A stretch of DNA of 64,000 bases from Azotobacter bryophylli (GTDB lineage: Bacteria; Pseudomonadota; Gammaproteobacteria; Pseudomonadales; Pseudomonadaceae): positions 1 to 64,000 of the forward strand of contig NZ_JBHRSJ010000022.1 of NCBI RefSeq assembly GCF_042643485.1. The letters are read 5' to 3'. This document shows positions 18,973-27,940 of this stretch, in pieces. A program made the translations under genes and the position numbers. Position 1 is the first letter of the stretch. Each line of letters starts with the position of its first letter. A model generated the notes under the pieces. That model saw nothing but the letters and a program-made list of their open reading frames with translations. It was not told the origin of the DNA and did no database searches.

Positions 18973-21752
18973 GGGGACTCTCCGTTGCATCGATCGCAGA
19001 AGAAAAGGCCGACGGGAAAGGCCTCCAGGGCCTCGCCTACGGACAGCTCGCCGGTACTGGTTGTGACTGCCGTTCCGGAAAAAATTCCCTGCAGGCTGCC
19101 GTGCGGCAGATCGGCCGGCAGGCGCACGCGGGTATCGCCCCAGCGCGGCGGATCGACCAGCGGGCGGTCGCTGTCGCCGAGCAGCGGGCAGGCCAGCCGC
19201 GGCACCAGCACCAAGGCCCACCGGGCGTCCCGCTGGCGGGCGAAGGCGAACAGCCGTTCCGCCTCCTGGCCGATCACCTCCAGCGGCCGGTAGTCGCCTT
19301 CGGCGAACAGCGCCGGGTGGCGCGCGCGCAGGGCCAGGGCGCGGGCGATCAGCCACTGCTTGATGCGGCCGTCGCGCCAACGTGCCAGCAGCTCGGCGGG
19401 ATCGGCGTCCTGTTGCAGGGCCCGGCGGCGGGCGGCGAAGTCCACCGGCCGGCGGTTGTCCGGGTCGACCAGGCTGAAGTCCCAGAACTCGGCGCCCTGG
19501 TAGAGATCGGGCACGCCGGGGACGGTGAGTCGCAGCAGGGTCTGGGCCAGGCCGTTGAGGGCGCCGGCCGGGGCGATGGCGGCGGCGGCGGCGGCGATCT
19601 CGCCGCGCAGGTCGCGCATCCCCTCGTCCTCCAGCAGCTTGCCGAGGAAGTCGCGGCAGGCCTCTTCGTAGGCGGCGTTGGGCGCGCTCCAGCCGCTGCG
19701 CAGCTTGGCCTCGCGGATCGCCTTCTCCTGCCACTGGCGCAGGCGCCCGGCGTAGGCGGCGAGGCCTTCGGCGTCGTCCGCGGCCAGTTCCGGCGGCCAG
19801 CTGCCGAGCAGGGTCTGGTAGAGGATCAGCTCGTCGCCGGGAGTGGGCGCCGGTCCGTCGGGCAGGAGCCGGCGCAGGGGCGTGGCCAGCAGCAGCCAGT
19901 GCTGGACGCGCTCGCCGTACCAGCCGGCGCGCTCGCTGAGCACGGCCAGGCGCGCGCGGGCGTCCTCGCCGCGCTTGTGGTCGTGGGTGGCGGTGGCCAG
20001 CAGGCTGTCCGGGAAGTCCTCGCGGCGCCGTTGGCAGAGGGCGTGGAAGTCCGCCGGCGGGGCGGCGAAGCGCTGGCTGTCGAAGCCCACGTCGTTGCGC
20101 GAGAGCAGCACCGCCGAGCGGTACAGGGCGGTGTCCTCCACCGCCTTGGCGGCGGCCGGCGCGGTGACCTGCTGGAAGCGCACGCCGGCGTGCCGGTACG
20201 GCTTGCGCAGCGGCCGCGGCAGGCGGCGCCAGGGCTGGCCGCCGAGCCAGCGTTGCAGATGCCCGAGCAGCGCCCCGTCGTTATCGCCCAGGGCGAGGCG
20301 CGCGCCGTCGAGGGCCTGGCGGAAGAACGGCTCGTCCTGCGCCGGGCGGCCGCAGGCGTTGAGGTAGGTGCGGTACACCGGGTAGTGCACGATCAGCTCG
20401 CGCAGCGCGCGGCGGATCTGCCCGAGGGTGATGTCGCGGGTCATCAGATCGCCGCGGGCCACCTGCAGCAGGCCCTGGGCCACGCTTTCGAAATCCCCGG
20501 CGAGGGTGCTGGCGAGGATCAGCCGGCGGGCCTCGCGGGCCTCTTCGAGGAAGTCGGCGGGGCGGCCGCTGAGGTTGTGCCAGAGCGCGCGCAGCCCGGC
20601 CTCGCCGTCCGGGTCGTGCTGCAGCAGGGACACCTGGTTCATGAATTCGTAGCCGGTGGTGCCGTCCACCTGCCAGTCGCGGTGCAGCTCCTCGCCCTGG
20701 CCGAGGATCTTCTCCACGTAGATCGGCCGCCCGGGGCCCGCCGCCAGCCGGTCGAGCCGGCGGCGCAGGCGCCGGCAGTAGCCGTGGGGATCGGCCAGAC
20801 CGTCCACGTGGTCGATGCGCAGGCCGTCGATCAGGCCTTCCTCGATCAGCTGGAAGATCTTCGCGTGGGTCGCCTCGAACACCCGCGGCCGCTCGACGCG
20901 CAGGCCGCCCAGCTCGTTGATGTCGAAGAAGCGCCGCCAGTTGATGTCGTCCGCCGCGGTGCGCCAGCTGGCCAGGCGATAGCACTGCCGTTCGAGCAGG
21001 GCGTGCAGGCGCTGCAGCCCTTCCGGCTGGCGCGAGTCGTAGCGCTCCAACGCGTGGCCGATGGCGGCCGCGACTTCTTTCTGCTGCGCCAGTTGCGCCA
21101 GCTCGGCGCGCAGCGCGACGGCCTGGGCGCGCGGGTCGGCGTCGCTGCGCAGCGCGGCGAAGCGGCCGGCCAGGGCGCGCAGCGCCGGATGGTCGGTGGC
21201 ACCCAGGAGTTCGGCGTAGTTGGGCGGGCTGATCGGGAAGCGGTGTTCGTAGTGGCCGGCCTGGAAGCTGCCGGCGGTGGCGTCGAAGCGCAGGGGGATT
21301 TCGCCGTTCTGCAGCATCTCGCCGTAGTCGCTGCGCAGGAAGGGCACCAGCAACTGGCCCTCCAGCAGCGGGTCGGGGGAGTTCCACTGGATGTCGAAGA
21401 AGGTCGCGTAGGGACTGCGCCGGCCCCATTCCAGCACGTCCAGCCACCAGGGATTGCCGGCGCCGCCGACCGCCATGTGGTTGGAGACGATGTCCAGGAT
21501 CAGCCCCAGGCCGTGCCGGCGCAGCTCCGCCACCAGCCGCCGCAGCGCCGCCTCGCCGCCCAGCTCCGGGTTGATGCGGGTCGGGTCGATCACGTCGTAG
21601 CCGTGCAGGGAGCCGGGACGGGCGGCGAGCAGGGGCGAGGCGTAGACGTGGCTGATGCCCAGGTCGGCGAAGTAGCCGACCAGGGGCACCGCGTCGTCGA
21701 GGGTGAAGCCCTGGTGGAACTGCAGGCGCACCGTGGCGCGCAGGCCGTTCAT
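18969..21752 (-). CDS. treY: malto-oligosyltrehalose synthase
   Basis: 927 residues. It isomerises the reducing-end alpha-1,4 bond of a maltodextrin to alpha,alpha-1,1, producing maltooligosyltrehalose. GH13 motifs: start ATVRLQFHQGFTLDDAVPLV, LGLILDIVSNHMAVGG, GLIDGLRIDHVDGLADP (nucleophile region), IYVEKILGQGEEL (acid/base), LLATATHDHKRGEDARARL (catalytic region IV) and GVPDLYQGAEFWDFSLVDPD. Length is normal for TreY. The start overlaps the malQ stop (ATGA) and the stop overlaps the DUF2934 start. It acts just ahead of TreZ. Confidence 0.95.
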   Translation of the reverse strand: MNGLRATVRLQFHQGFTLDDAVPLVGYFADLGISHVYASPLLAARPGSLHGYDVIDPTRINPELGGEAALRRLVAELRRHGLGLILDIVSNHMAVGGAGNPWWLDVLEWGRRSPYATFFDIQWNSPDPLLEGQLLVPFLRSDYGEMLQNGEIPLRFDATAGSFQAGHYEHRFPISPPNYAELLGATDHPALRALAGRFAALRSDADPRAQAVALRAELAQLAQQKEVAAAIGHALERYDSRQPEGLQRLHALLERQCYRLASWRTAADDINWRRFFDINELGGLRVERPRVFEATHAKIFQLIEEGLIDGLRIDHVDGLADPHGYCRRLRRRLDRLAAGPGRPIYVEKILGQGEELHRDWQVDGTTGYEFMNQVSLLQHDPDGEAGLRALWHNLSGRPADFLEEAREARRLILASTLAGDFESVAQGLLQVARGDLMTRDITLGQIRRALRELIVHYPVYRTYLNACGRPAQDEPFFRQALDGARLALGDNDGALLGHLQRWLGGQPWRRLPRPLRKPYRHAGVRFQQVTAPAAAKAVEDTALYRSAVLLSRNDVGFDSQRFAAPPADFHALCQRRREDFPDSLLATATHDHKRGEDARARLAVLSERAGWYGERVQHWLLLATPLRRLLPDGPAPTPGDELILYQTLLGSWPPELAADDAEGLAAYAGRLRQWQEKAIREAKLRSGWSAPNAAYEEACRDFLGKLLEDEGMRDLRGEIAAAAAAIAPAGALNGLAQTLLRLTVPGVPDLYQGAEFWDFSLVDPDNRRPVDFAARRRALQQDADPAELLARWRDGRIKQWLIARALALRARHPALFAEGDYRPLEVIGQEAERLFAFARQRDARWALVLVPRLACPLLGDSDRPLVDPPRWGDTRVRLPADLPHGSLQGIFSGTAVTTSTGELSVGEALEAFPVGLFFCDRCNGESP

Positions 21753-23898
21753 TCCGCCTTTCCGCGCGCGTCGGCGAGAATCCGCAGGCGCCGCGCGGCA
21801 TCCCCGCCGTCCAGCAGCGTGGCGCTGTCGCCGGGATAGCGCCGCCGCCAGTTGGGATGGCTGTCGACGGTGCCCGGCAGGTTGGCCTGCTCTTCCAGGC
21901 CGAGGGCGTCCTCCAGGGGCAGCAGGACCAGCGGCGCCGGGGTGTGGCCGAGGAAGCCGACGCAGGCGTCGATCATTGCGGCGCTGTCCAGCACCTCGTC
22001 CGCCTCCGGCCCGCCGTCGGCGGCCAGGGCCTCGCGCAGGGCGCGGCGCTCGCGCCCGCGGGTTTCCCGGGCTTCCTCGGTGGCCTGGGTGTCGGCGATC
22101 TGCAGGCGCTCGCGCCAGTCGATGTCGCGGCCCTGCCACCAGCCGTCGAGGGTCGGCAGGTCGTGGGTGGCGCTGGTGGCCAGGGCGTTGTCCGGCCAGT
22201 GCGGCGGCGGGTGGAAGCGCCCCTGCCGGTCCTGCTCGAAGAGCAGCACGCGCATGCCGAGGATGCCGCGTTCGGCCAGCTCCTCGCGGAAGCCCTCGGG
22301 CACGGTGCCGAGGTCCTCGCCGAGGATCAGCGCCTTGTGCCGCCAGGATTCCAGGGCCAGCAGGCGCAGCAGGTCGTCCTGCGGGTAGTGCAGGTAGGCG
22401 CCGTCGCGCTGGTCGCCGCCCTGGGGGATCACCCAGAGCCGCTTGAGGCCCATCACGTGGTCGATGCGGATGCCGCCGGCGTGGGCCAGGTTGGCCCGCA
22501 GCATCTCGATGAAGGCATGGAAGCCGTGGCGTTTCAGGCCCCAGGGCGAGAAGGCCGAGACCCCCCAGCTCTGGCCGTTGCGGTTGAGGATGTCCGGCGG
22601 CGCGCCGACGGTCAGGGTGTTCAGCAGTTCGTCCTGGCGGCTCCAGGCCTGGCTGCCGCCGCCGGCGGCGCCCACCGCCAGGTCGGNNNNNNNNNNNNNN
22701 NNNNNNNNNNNNNNNNNNNNNNNNNNNNNNNNNNNNNNNNNNNNNNNNNNNNNNNNNNNNNNNNNNNNNNNNNNNNNNNNNNNNNGGCGCTGCGCGCGGC
22801 GCTCTGGATGCGCTCCAGGCCGCGGGCGATCAGCCACTGGGCAAAGGCGTGGAAGCCGATCTCGTCGGCATACTCGCGGGCGAAGCCGGCCACCGCGGCG
22901 CTGCCCGGCGAGCGCAGGGCGGCGTCCCACTGGCGCCAGTCGTACAGGCCGTTGTGGCGCACGTGGTAGGCGTGCAGCGCCTCGAACCGGCAGTGGTTCT
23001 CCAGCGCCTCGCCGCCGGCCTCGCGGAAGCTGGCGAAGTCGGCCTCCAGGGGGTTGGCGCCGTGGCGGAACTCCTGGTAGAGGGCGCGCAGCAGGCGCAG
23101 TTTGACCTCGGCGGCGGCCGGCCAGTCGATCAGCTCCAGCTGCTCCAGGCGCTGCCAGGCACCGGTCAGACCGCTGGATTCCAGGGTCGAGCGCACCTCG
23201 CGCTCGCCGAGGATGCTGCCCGGCGCGCTGTGCAGCACGTTGTAGAACAGCCGGCTGGACGGCGAGTAGGGGCTGAAGCGGTAGGTGTCGGCGCTGAACA
23301 TGGCGTGCAGCGGGCTGATGGCCAGCGCCGCGGCGCCCTTGCGCGCGGCGCTGTGCACCAGGTTCTCCAGGGCCTGGGTGTCGCCGATGCCGCCGTCGCC
23401 CGGCCGGCGCAGGGCGTAGACCTGCGCGGTGAGGCCCCAGAGGCGCGGCCGCGGTTGTCCGCCGAGCTGGTCGAGGCCGATGCAGCGGGGCGGCGCGACG
23501 GCCAGGCCGAGCCGCTCGTGGCCGATCTGCAGCTGATAGTAGCCGGGCCGCTCAATGCCCGGCAGCCAGCCCTGGTCGTCGAGGCGGCCGGCGTCCGTCT
23601 CGCCGTCCTCGTGGATCAGCTCGCAGGGGCTGCCGGGGGCGAAGCGGGTCGAGAGGTCGAGCCGCTGCCGGCAGTCCAGGGTCAGCAGCGGCGACGGACC
23701 GTCGCCGTCGCCGTGTTCGAGACGGGCGAGGCTGTCGCGCAGCTGCTCCGGGGAGTCGGCCGGCAGCTCCAGGGCGGCCAGCACCCGGCGCAGCACGTCC
23801 GAGGCGACCCGCTGCGGGCGTCCGTCGGCGTCGACCCAGTCGACCGCTATGCCGGCCGCGGCGGCCAGGCGTTCGAGATGGGCGTCGTGGCTATTCAT
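21749..23898 (-). CDS. malQ: 4-alpha-glucanotransferase (amylomaltase), interrupted by assembly gap
   Basis: It transfers maltodextrin units between chains. The N-terminal part (23898 down to 22786) has LGLAVAPPRCIGLD, LWGLTAQVYALRRPGDGGIGD and AALAISPLHAMFS. The C-terminal part (22686 down to 21749) has GAPPDILNRNGQSWGV, GGIRIDHVMGLKRLWVIPQG, ILGEDLGTVPEGFREEL and SATHDLPTLDGWWQG. The two parts are in different frames across 99 N, so the N count is not the real length. No stop or damage is visible on either side, so I treat it as an intact gene. The start overlaps the treZ stop by 8 bases (ATGAATAG). Confidence 0.92.
22687..22785. other. assembly gap (99 N) inside malQ
   Basis: The minus-strand N-terminal frame enters the gap exactly at a codon boundary after QSAARSA. 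The C-terminal frame leaves it with two bases of an Ala codon before DLAVG. The family usually reads AAR-A-GM-IGLIADLAVG here, so about seven codons plus one base (22 nt) should be missing. Confidence 0.95.
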
Positions 23899-25681
23899 CC
23901 TGGGCGACCAGATAGATACGCGCCATCCGGGGGGGAAGGCTGCCCTGGTGTTCGTGGAAGTTCTCCATGTCCTGGCTGGCGAACAGCAGGCGCCCGTGAT
24001 GCCAGTGGGCATGCACCGGAACCGCCTCCAGGCCGAGATTCAGCTCGATGCGCAGGATCATGCCGTCGCCGAGCTGCCAGTGCGCCTGCACCGCGGCCGG
24101 CCCCAGCACCACGGAGCCCTGCGAGCGGCTGCCGGGCAGGCGCGGCACGATCTCGCGGCGGCGCAGGGCCAGCAGGTGCCGGTAGTAGGCGCGCCATTCC
24201 GCGTGCTGCGGATCGAGGCGGGCCGGGTAGTCGGGCTTGGAGGTGAGGAAGGTGCTCTCGGCGTTGGGATCGGGAATCCGCTCGCACAGGGAGAGGTCCT
24301 TGAACGGCTCGAAGTCCTTGAACTCGCGCTGCCGGCCTTCGCGCACGGCGCTGGCCAGCCCTTCGTCCTCGTGGCTGGTGAAGTACAGGAACGGCCGGTG
24401 GGTGCCCCATTCCTCGCCCATGAACAGCAGCGGCACCATCGGCGAGAGCAGCAGCAGGGCGGTGGCCGCGCGCAGCGCGTTGGGCTCGGCGAGGCTGATC
24501 AGGCGTTCGCCGAAGGCGCGATTGCCGATCTGGTCGTGGTTCTGCAGGAACAGCACGAAGGCGTCCGGCGGCAGGTGCGCGCTGGGTTCTCCGCGAGGCG
24601 GGCCGTCGTCGCTCGGCTGGCCCTGGTAGACGAAGCCCTCGCTGAGGCTCAGGGCGAGCTTTTCCGCGGTGTCCTCGCGGTAGTGGCCGTAGTAGCCCTG
24701 GTGCTCGCCGGTGAGCAGGACGTGCAGCACGTGGTGGCCGTCGTCGTTCCACTGCGCCGTGTAGCCGCCCTCGCCGAGCAGGCTGGCTTCGTTCTTGTAG
24801 TTCTCCAGCACCAGGTGCACGTGGCGGCCGGGACCCACCGCGCCGTGCACGCGCTCGGCCAGTTCGGTGAGGAAGCTGCGCTCGGTGATGGCGTGCACCG
24901 CGTCCAGGCGCAGGCCGTCGAAGCGGTATTCGAGCAGCCACATCAGGGCGTTCTCGATGAAGAAGTCGCGCACCTCGCGCTGGCGCAGGTCGATGGCGTC
25001 GCCCCAGTCGGTCTGCAGGTCGTGGCGGAAGAAGGGCGTGGCGAAGCGGCCGAGGTAGTTGCCGTCGGGGCCGAAGTGGTTGTAGACCACGTCGAGGAAG
25101 ACCATCAGGCCGATGCCGTGGGCGGTGTCGATCAGGTGCTTGAGCTCGTCCGGCGTGCCGTAGGCGGATTCCGGGGCGTAGGGCAGCACGCCGTCGTAAC
25201 CCCAGTTGCGCGCGCCGGGGAACTCGGCCAGGGGCATCAGCTCGATGGCGGTGACGCCCAGTTCGGCCAGCTCCGCCAGCTGCGCCTCGACCCCGCGGTA
25301 GCCGTCGAGCAGGCCGACGTGCAGTTCGTAGAGCACGGCTTCGTGCCAGGGCCGCCCCTTCCAGGCGCCGTTGCGCCACTGGTAGCCCGTCGGGTCGACC
25401 ACCAGGCTGGGGCCGTGCACTCCGCCGGCCTGGCGGCGCGACGCCGGGTCGGGAATCCCCGGCGCGCCGTCGACGCTATAGAGGTACGGGGTGCCAGCGC
25501 CGCAGGGCGCCTCGACGCTGAACCAGCCCCGGGCGTCCCGCTGCATCGGCAGTCTGGCGTTGCGCTCGGGCAGTTCCAGTTCGACGCTCTGTGCGTCGGG
25601 CGCCCAGAGGGCGAAGCGGGTGCGCTGCCCGGCGAGCAGACGGGCGCCGAAGCGCCCGCTGCCGTAGTCGAAGGTCGCCAT
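23891..25681 (-). CDS. treZ: malto-oligosyltrehalose trehalohydrolase
   Basis: 596 residues. It releases trehalose from the maltooligosyltrehalose made by TreY. Order: N-terminal CBM48-like module (FGARLLAGQRTRFALWAPDA), then the GH13 barrel with VLYELHVGLL, GLMVFLDVVYNHFGPDGNYL, FDGLRLDAVHAI (nucleophile), LVLENYKNEASLL (acid/base) and LFLQNHDQIGNRAFGERL (region IV), then PLLFMGEEWG. The ATG at 25681 has AAGGAG at 8 bases; a TTG at 25699 is rejected. It sits 14 bases after glgA. Confidence 0.94.
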   Translation of the reverse strand: MATFDYGSGRFGARLLAGQRTRFALWAPDAQSVELELPERNARLPMQRDARGWFSVEAPCGAGTPYLYSVDGAPGIPDPASRRQAGGVHGPSLVVDPTGYQWRNGAWKGRPWHEAVLYELHVGLLDGYRGVEAQLAELAELGVTAIELMPLAEFPGARNWGYDGVLPYAPESAYGTPDELKHLIDTAHGIGLMVFLDVVYNHFGPDGNYLGRFATPFFRHDLQTDWGDAIDLRQREVRDFFIENALMWLLEYRFDGLRLDAVHAITERSFLTELAERVHGAVGPGRHVHLVLENYKNEASLLGEGGYTAQWNDDGHHVLHVLLTGEHQGYYGHYREDTAEKLALSLSEGFVYQGQPSDDGPPRGEPSAHLPPDAFVLFLQNHDQIGNRAFGERLISLAEPNALRAATALLLLSPMVPLLFMGEEWGTHRPFLYFTSHEDEGLASAVREGRQREFKDFEPFKDLSLCERIPDPNAESTFLTSKPDYPARLDPQHAEWRAYYRHLLALRRREIVPRLPGSRSQGSVVLGPAAVQAHWQLGDGMILRIELNLGLEAVPVHAHWHHGRLLFASQDMENFHEHQGSLPPRMARIYLVAQDE

Positions 25682-25695
25682 GCTCTGATCTCCTT

Positions 25696-27234
25696 TCAAG
25701 CCTGTTCATGCCGGCTCTCCAGCAACTGTCGGTAGAGGTGCAGGTAGGGGTGTACGGTCTGCCGCCAATAGCAGGGCACGGTCATCGCACTGCGCCGCAT
25801 GGCGTGGAACAGGGAGGGCAGGGCGAACACCTTGAGCGCCCGTTCCACCGCCTCCCGGTAGCTTTCGACGCAGGGGCGCTCGAAGAGGAAGCCGGTCACG
25901 CCGTCCTCGATCGAGTCGGCCAGCCCGCCGGTGCGGTGCGCGATCGGCAGCGAGCCGAAGCGCTGCGCGTACATCTGGCTGAGGCCGCAGGGCTCGTAGC
26001 GCGAGGGCATCAGCAGGAAGTCGCTGCCGGCGAACATGCGCCGGGCGAGGGTTTCCTCGAAGCCGACGCGGACCCCGATTCGGCCGGGGAAGCGCCCGGC
26101 CAGACCGCGCATGCGCTCCTCCTCCACGGGCTCGCCGCGGCCGATCACGGCCAGCTGGCCGCCGGCGCGGACGATGGTCCCGGCGACGTCGTGGGTCAGG
26201 TCCAGGCCCTTCTGCCGGACCAGGCGCGAGACCACCACGAACAGCGGCCCGGCGCTCGCCTCCAGGTCGAAGTGGTGGCGCACGTACTCGGCATGCACGG
26301 CCTTGCCGTGCCAGTCGCTGGCGCTGAAGCCCTGCAGCAGGTGCGGATCGCTCTCCGGATGCCAGCTCTCGTCGATGCCGTTGCGGATGCCGCTCAGCAG
26401 GCCGCGCTCGGCCTTGGCCCGGAGGAAGCCCTCAAGGCCGCAGCCGAAGGCTTCGGTGGTGATCTCCCGGGCATAGGTGGCGCTCACCGTGGTGATGCGG
26501 TCGGCATAGGCGATGCCGGCCTTGAGGAAGGACAGCTTGCCGTGGAACTCCATGCCCTCCATCCGGCAGGCGCCGCGCGGAATGTCCAGCTCCGGGCAGC
26601 ATTGCGGGCTCAGCAGGCCCTGGTAGGCGAGGTTGTGGATGGTGAAGACGCTGGGGGTGGCGATGCCGCGCCAGCGCAGGTAGGCCGGGGCCAGGGCGGC
26701 CGGCCAGTCGTGGGCGTGGAGCAGGTCCGGGCGCCAGCTGATGCAGGCGCTGCCGGCGGCCACGTGGGCGGCGGCCAGGCCGAGGCGGGCGAAGCGGATG
26801 TGGTTGTCCGGCCAGTCCTGGCCGTGCTCGTCGCCGTAGGGCGTGCCGTCGCGGTCGTAGAGTTCCGGGCTGAGCAGGACGTAGACGATCAGGCCGTCGT
26901 CCAGGTCGATGCGGCCGATCCGGCAGGGGGGCAGGGCGGCATGGCCGGGGAGGGTGCCGACCACGCGGATCGTCTGGCCGCTCTCGAGGACCTGGCGGTA
27001 ACCGGGGAGCAGGACGCGGACGTCGTGGAACTCGCGCAGCGCCCGCGGCAGGGCGGCGGAGACGTCGCCGAGCCCGCCGGTCTTGACCAGGTCGGTGAGT
27101 TCGGAGGTGACGAAGAGGATCTTCTTCTTGTTTTCCTGGACGGTGCGGACTTGCAGATGGGGACGAATCGTCGAGAACGGAATCGCCAGACCTTGTTCTT
27201 GTGGAAGGTGGGTCTGCACTGCAGCATGACTCAT
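25696..27234 (-). CDS. glgA: glycogen synthase (GT5)
   Basis: 512 residues. It elongates alpha-1,4-glucan from a nucleotide sugar donor. The donor-binding motif SELTDLVKTGGLGDVSAALP is at about 44-63 and the C-terminal GT5 motif is SRYEPCGLSQMYAQRFGSLP. IHNLAYQGLLSPQ and GIRNGIDESWHPESD are typical. About 35 residues precede the usual KILFVTSE start. The ATG at 27234 follows GGAGGAG. It is first in the operon, so the promoter should lie in 27235-27620. No glgB, glgC, glgE or treS is seen in this window. Confidence 0.93.
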   Translation of the reverse strand: MSHAAVQTHLPQEQGLAIPFSTIRPHLQVRTVQENKKKILFVTSELTDLVKTGGLGDVSAALPRALREFHDVRVLLPGYRQVLESGQTIRVVGTLPGHAALPPCRIGRIDLDDGLIVYVLLSPELYDRDGTPYGDEHGQDWPDNHIRFARLGLAAAHVAAGSACISWRPDLLHAHDWPAALAPAYLRWRGIATPSVFTIHNLAYQGLLSPQCCPELDIPRGACRMEGMEFHGKLSFLKAGIAYADRITTVSATYAREITTEAFGCGLEGFLRAKAERGLLSGIRNGIDESWHPESDPHLLQGFSASDWHGKAVHAEYVRHHFDLEASAGPLFVVVSRLVRQKGLDLTHDVAGTIVRAGGQLAVIGRGEPVEEERMRGLAGRFPGRIGVRVGFEETLARRMFAGSDFLLMPSRYEPCGLSQMYAQRFGSLPIAHRTGGLADSIEDGVTGFLFERPCVESYREAVERALKVFALPSLFHAMRRSAMTVPCYWRQTVHPYLHLYRQLLESRHEQA

Positions 27235-27620
27235 GAATACGGTCTCCTCCGGTGACACTTCCTGGCCGGGCTGCAGGAGCCGGCTCCGAGGGAGGCTGGT
27301 CCGTTGCCGCGGGAAGAAAAAGCGCAAAGCTAAGAGGTGAGTATTGCCGAGGATTCAGGAGATGCCGCCGCAAGCGACGAATGCCTGCATCCCGTATTTA
27401 GGATGCTGACTGGCGGGGGGAGGAAGAAGTTCGTCCGTTCGGCGGAGCTTCCGCTGGTCGTTCGAGCCGCCTCCGCGCAAGATGCGGGAAGAGTGCCGCA
27501 GGAGAGTGTGGCCCGGCCCATAGCTTCCTTCCTCATACCGCCGGTCTCGTGCCGGGGCGAGGGCGTTCGCGGTATCGTCGAGGGGCGCCAGGCAGTTGGC
27601 GCGGACAGCCCAGGGAGGGG
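27235..27620. other. non-coding stretch upstream of the glgA operon
   Basis: 386 bases with no credible gene; open frames here have shadow-like composition. The promoter and leader of the glgA-treZ-malQ-treY-DUF2934-glgX operon should be inside, but I could not pick a convincing -35/-10 pair. The ribosome site GGAGGAG at its edge serves glgA. Confidence 0.6.
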
Positions 27621-27851
27621 CTAGAAATGGATTTCCGCCAGCTTGATACCCAGCTTCAGCAGTTCCTCGATCAGCTTGTTCAGATCGGCGAAGGATTCCA
27701 CTTCGTCGCGGGCGTCGATCAGGAAGAAGCTGCGACCCGAATCGAGCTTGAAGAACACAATCCACTCCCGCGGCCTGGCCGGGTTGCGGATCACCTGGGT
27801 GGAGAAGGGCTTGCCGTCCTGGTGCAGTGCCTTGACATCCTCGCGCTTCAT
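27621..27851 (-). CDS. small conserved-looking hypothetical protein
   Basis: 76 residues. It starts MKREDVKALHQDGKPFSTQV, then EWIVFFKLDSGRSFFLIDA, and ends in an amphipathic helix (FADLNKLIEELLKLGIKLAE). AGGAG 7 bases before the ATG and good codon usage support a real gene. No TM segment or signal peptide. I do not recognise the family. It is divergent from the SulP gene, with an AT-rich 89-base spacer between them (27852-27940) that likely holds both promoters. Confidence 0.7.
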   Translation of the reverse strand: MKREDVKALHQDGKPFSTQVIRNPARPREWIVFFKLDSGRSFFLIDARDEVESFADLNKLIEELLKLGIKLAEIHF

Positions 27852-27940
27852 TGCCGCTCCTGTTTTCGATGATGGACGCCAACTCTATCATTATCACCAT
27901 ATGTTAATATTATGTGCGTATCCACTGGGGGGACCCTGCG

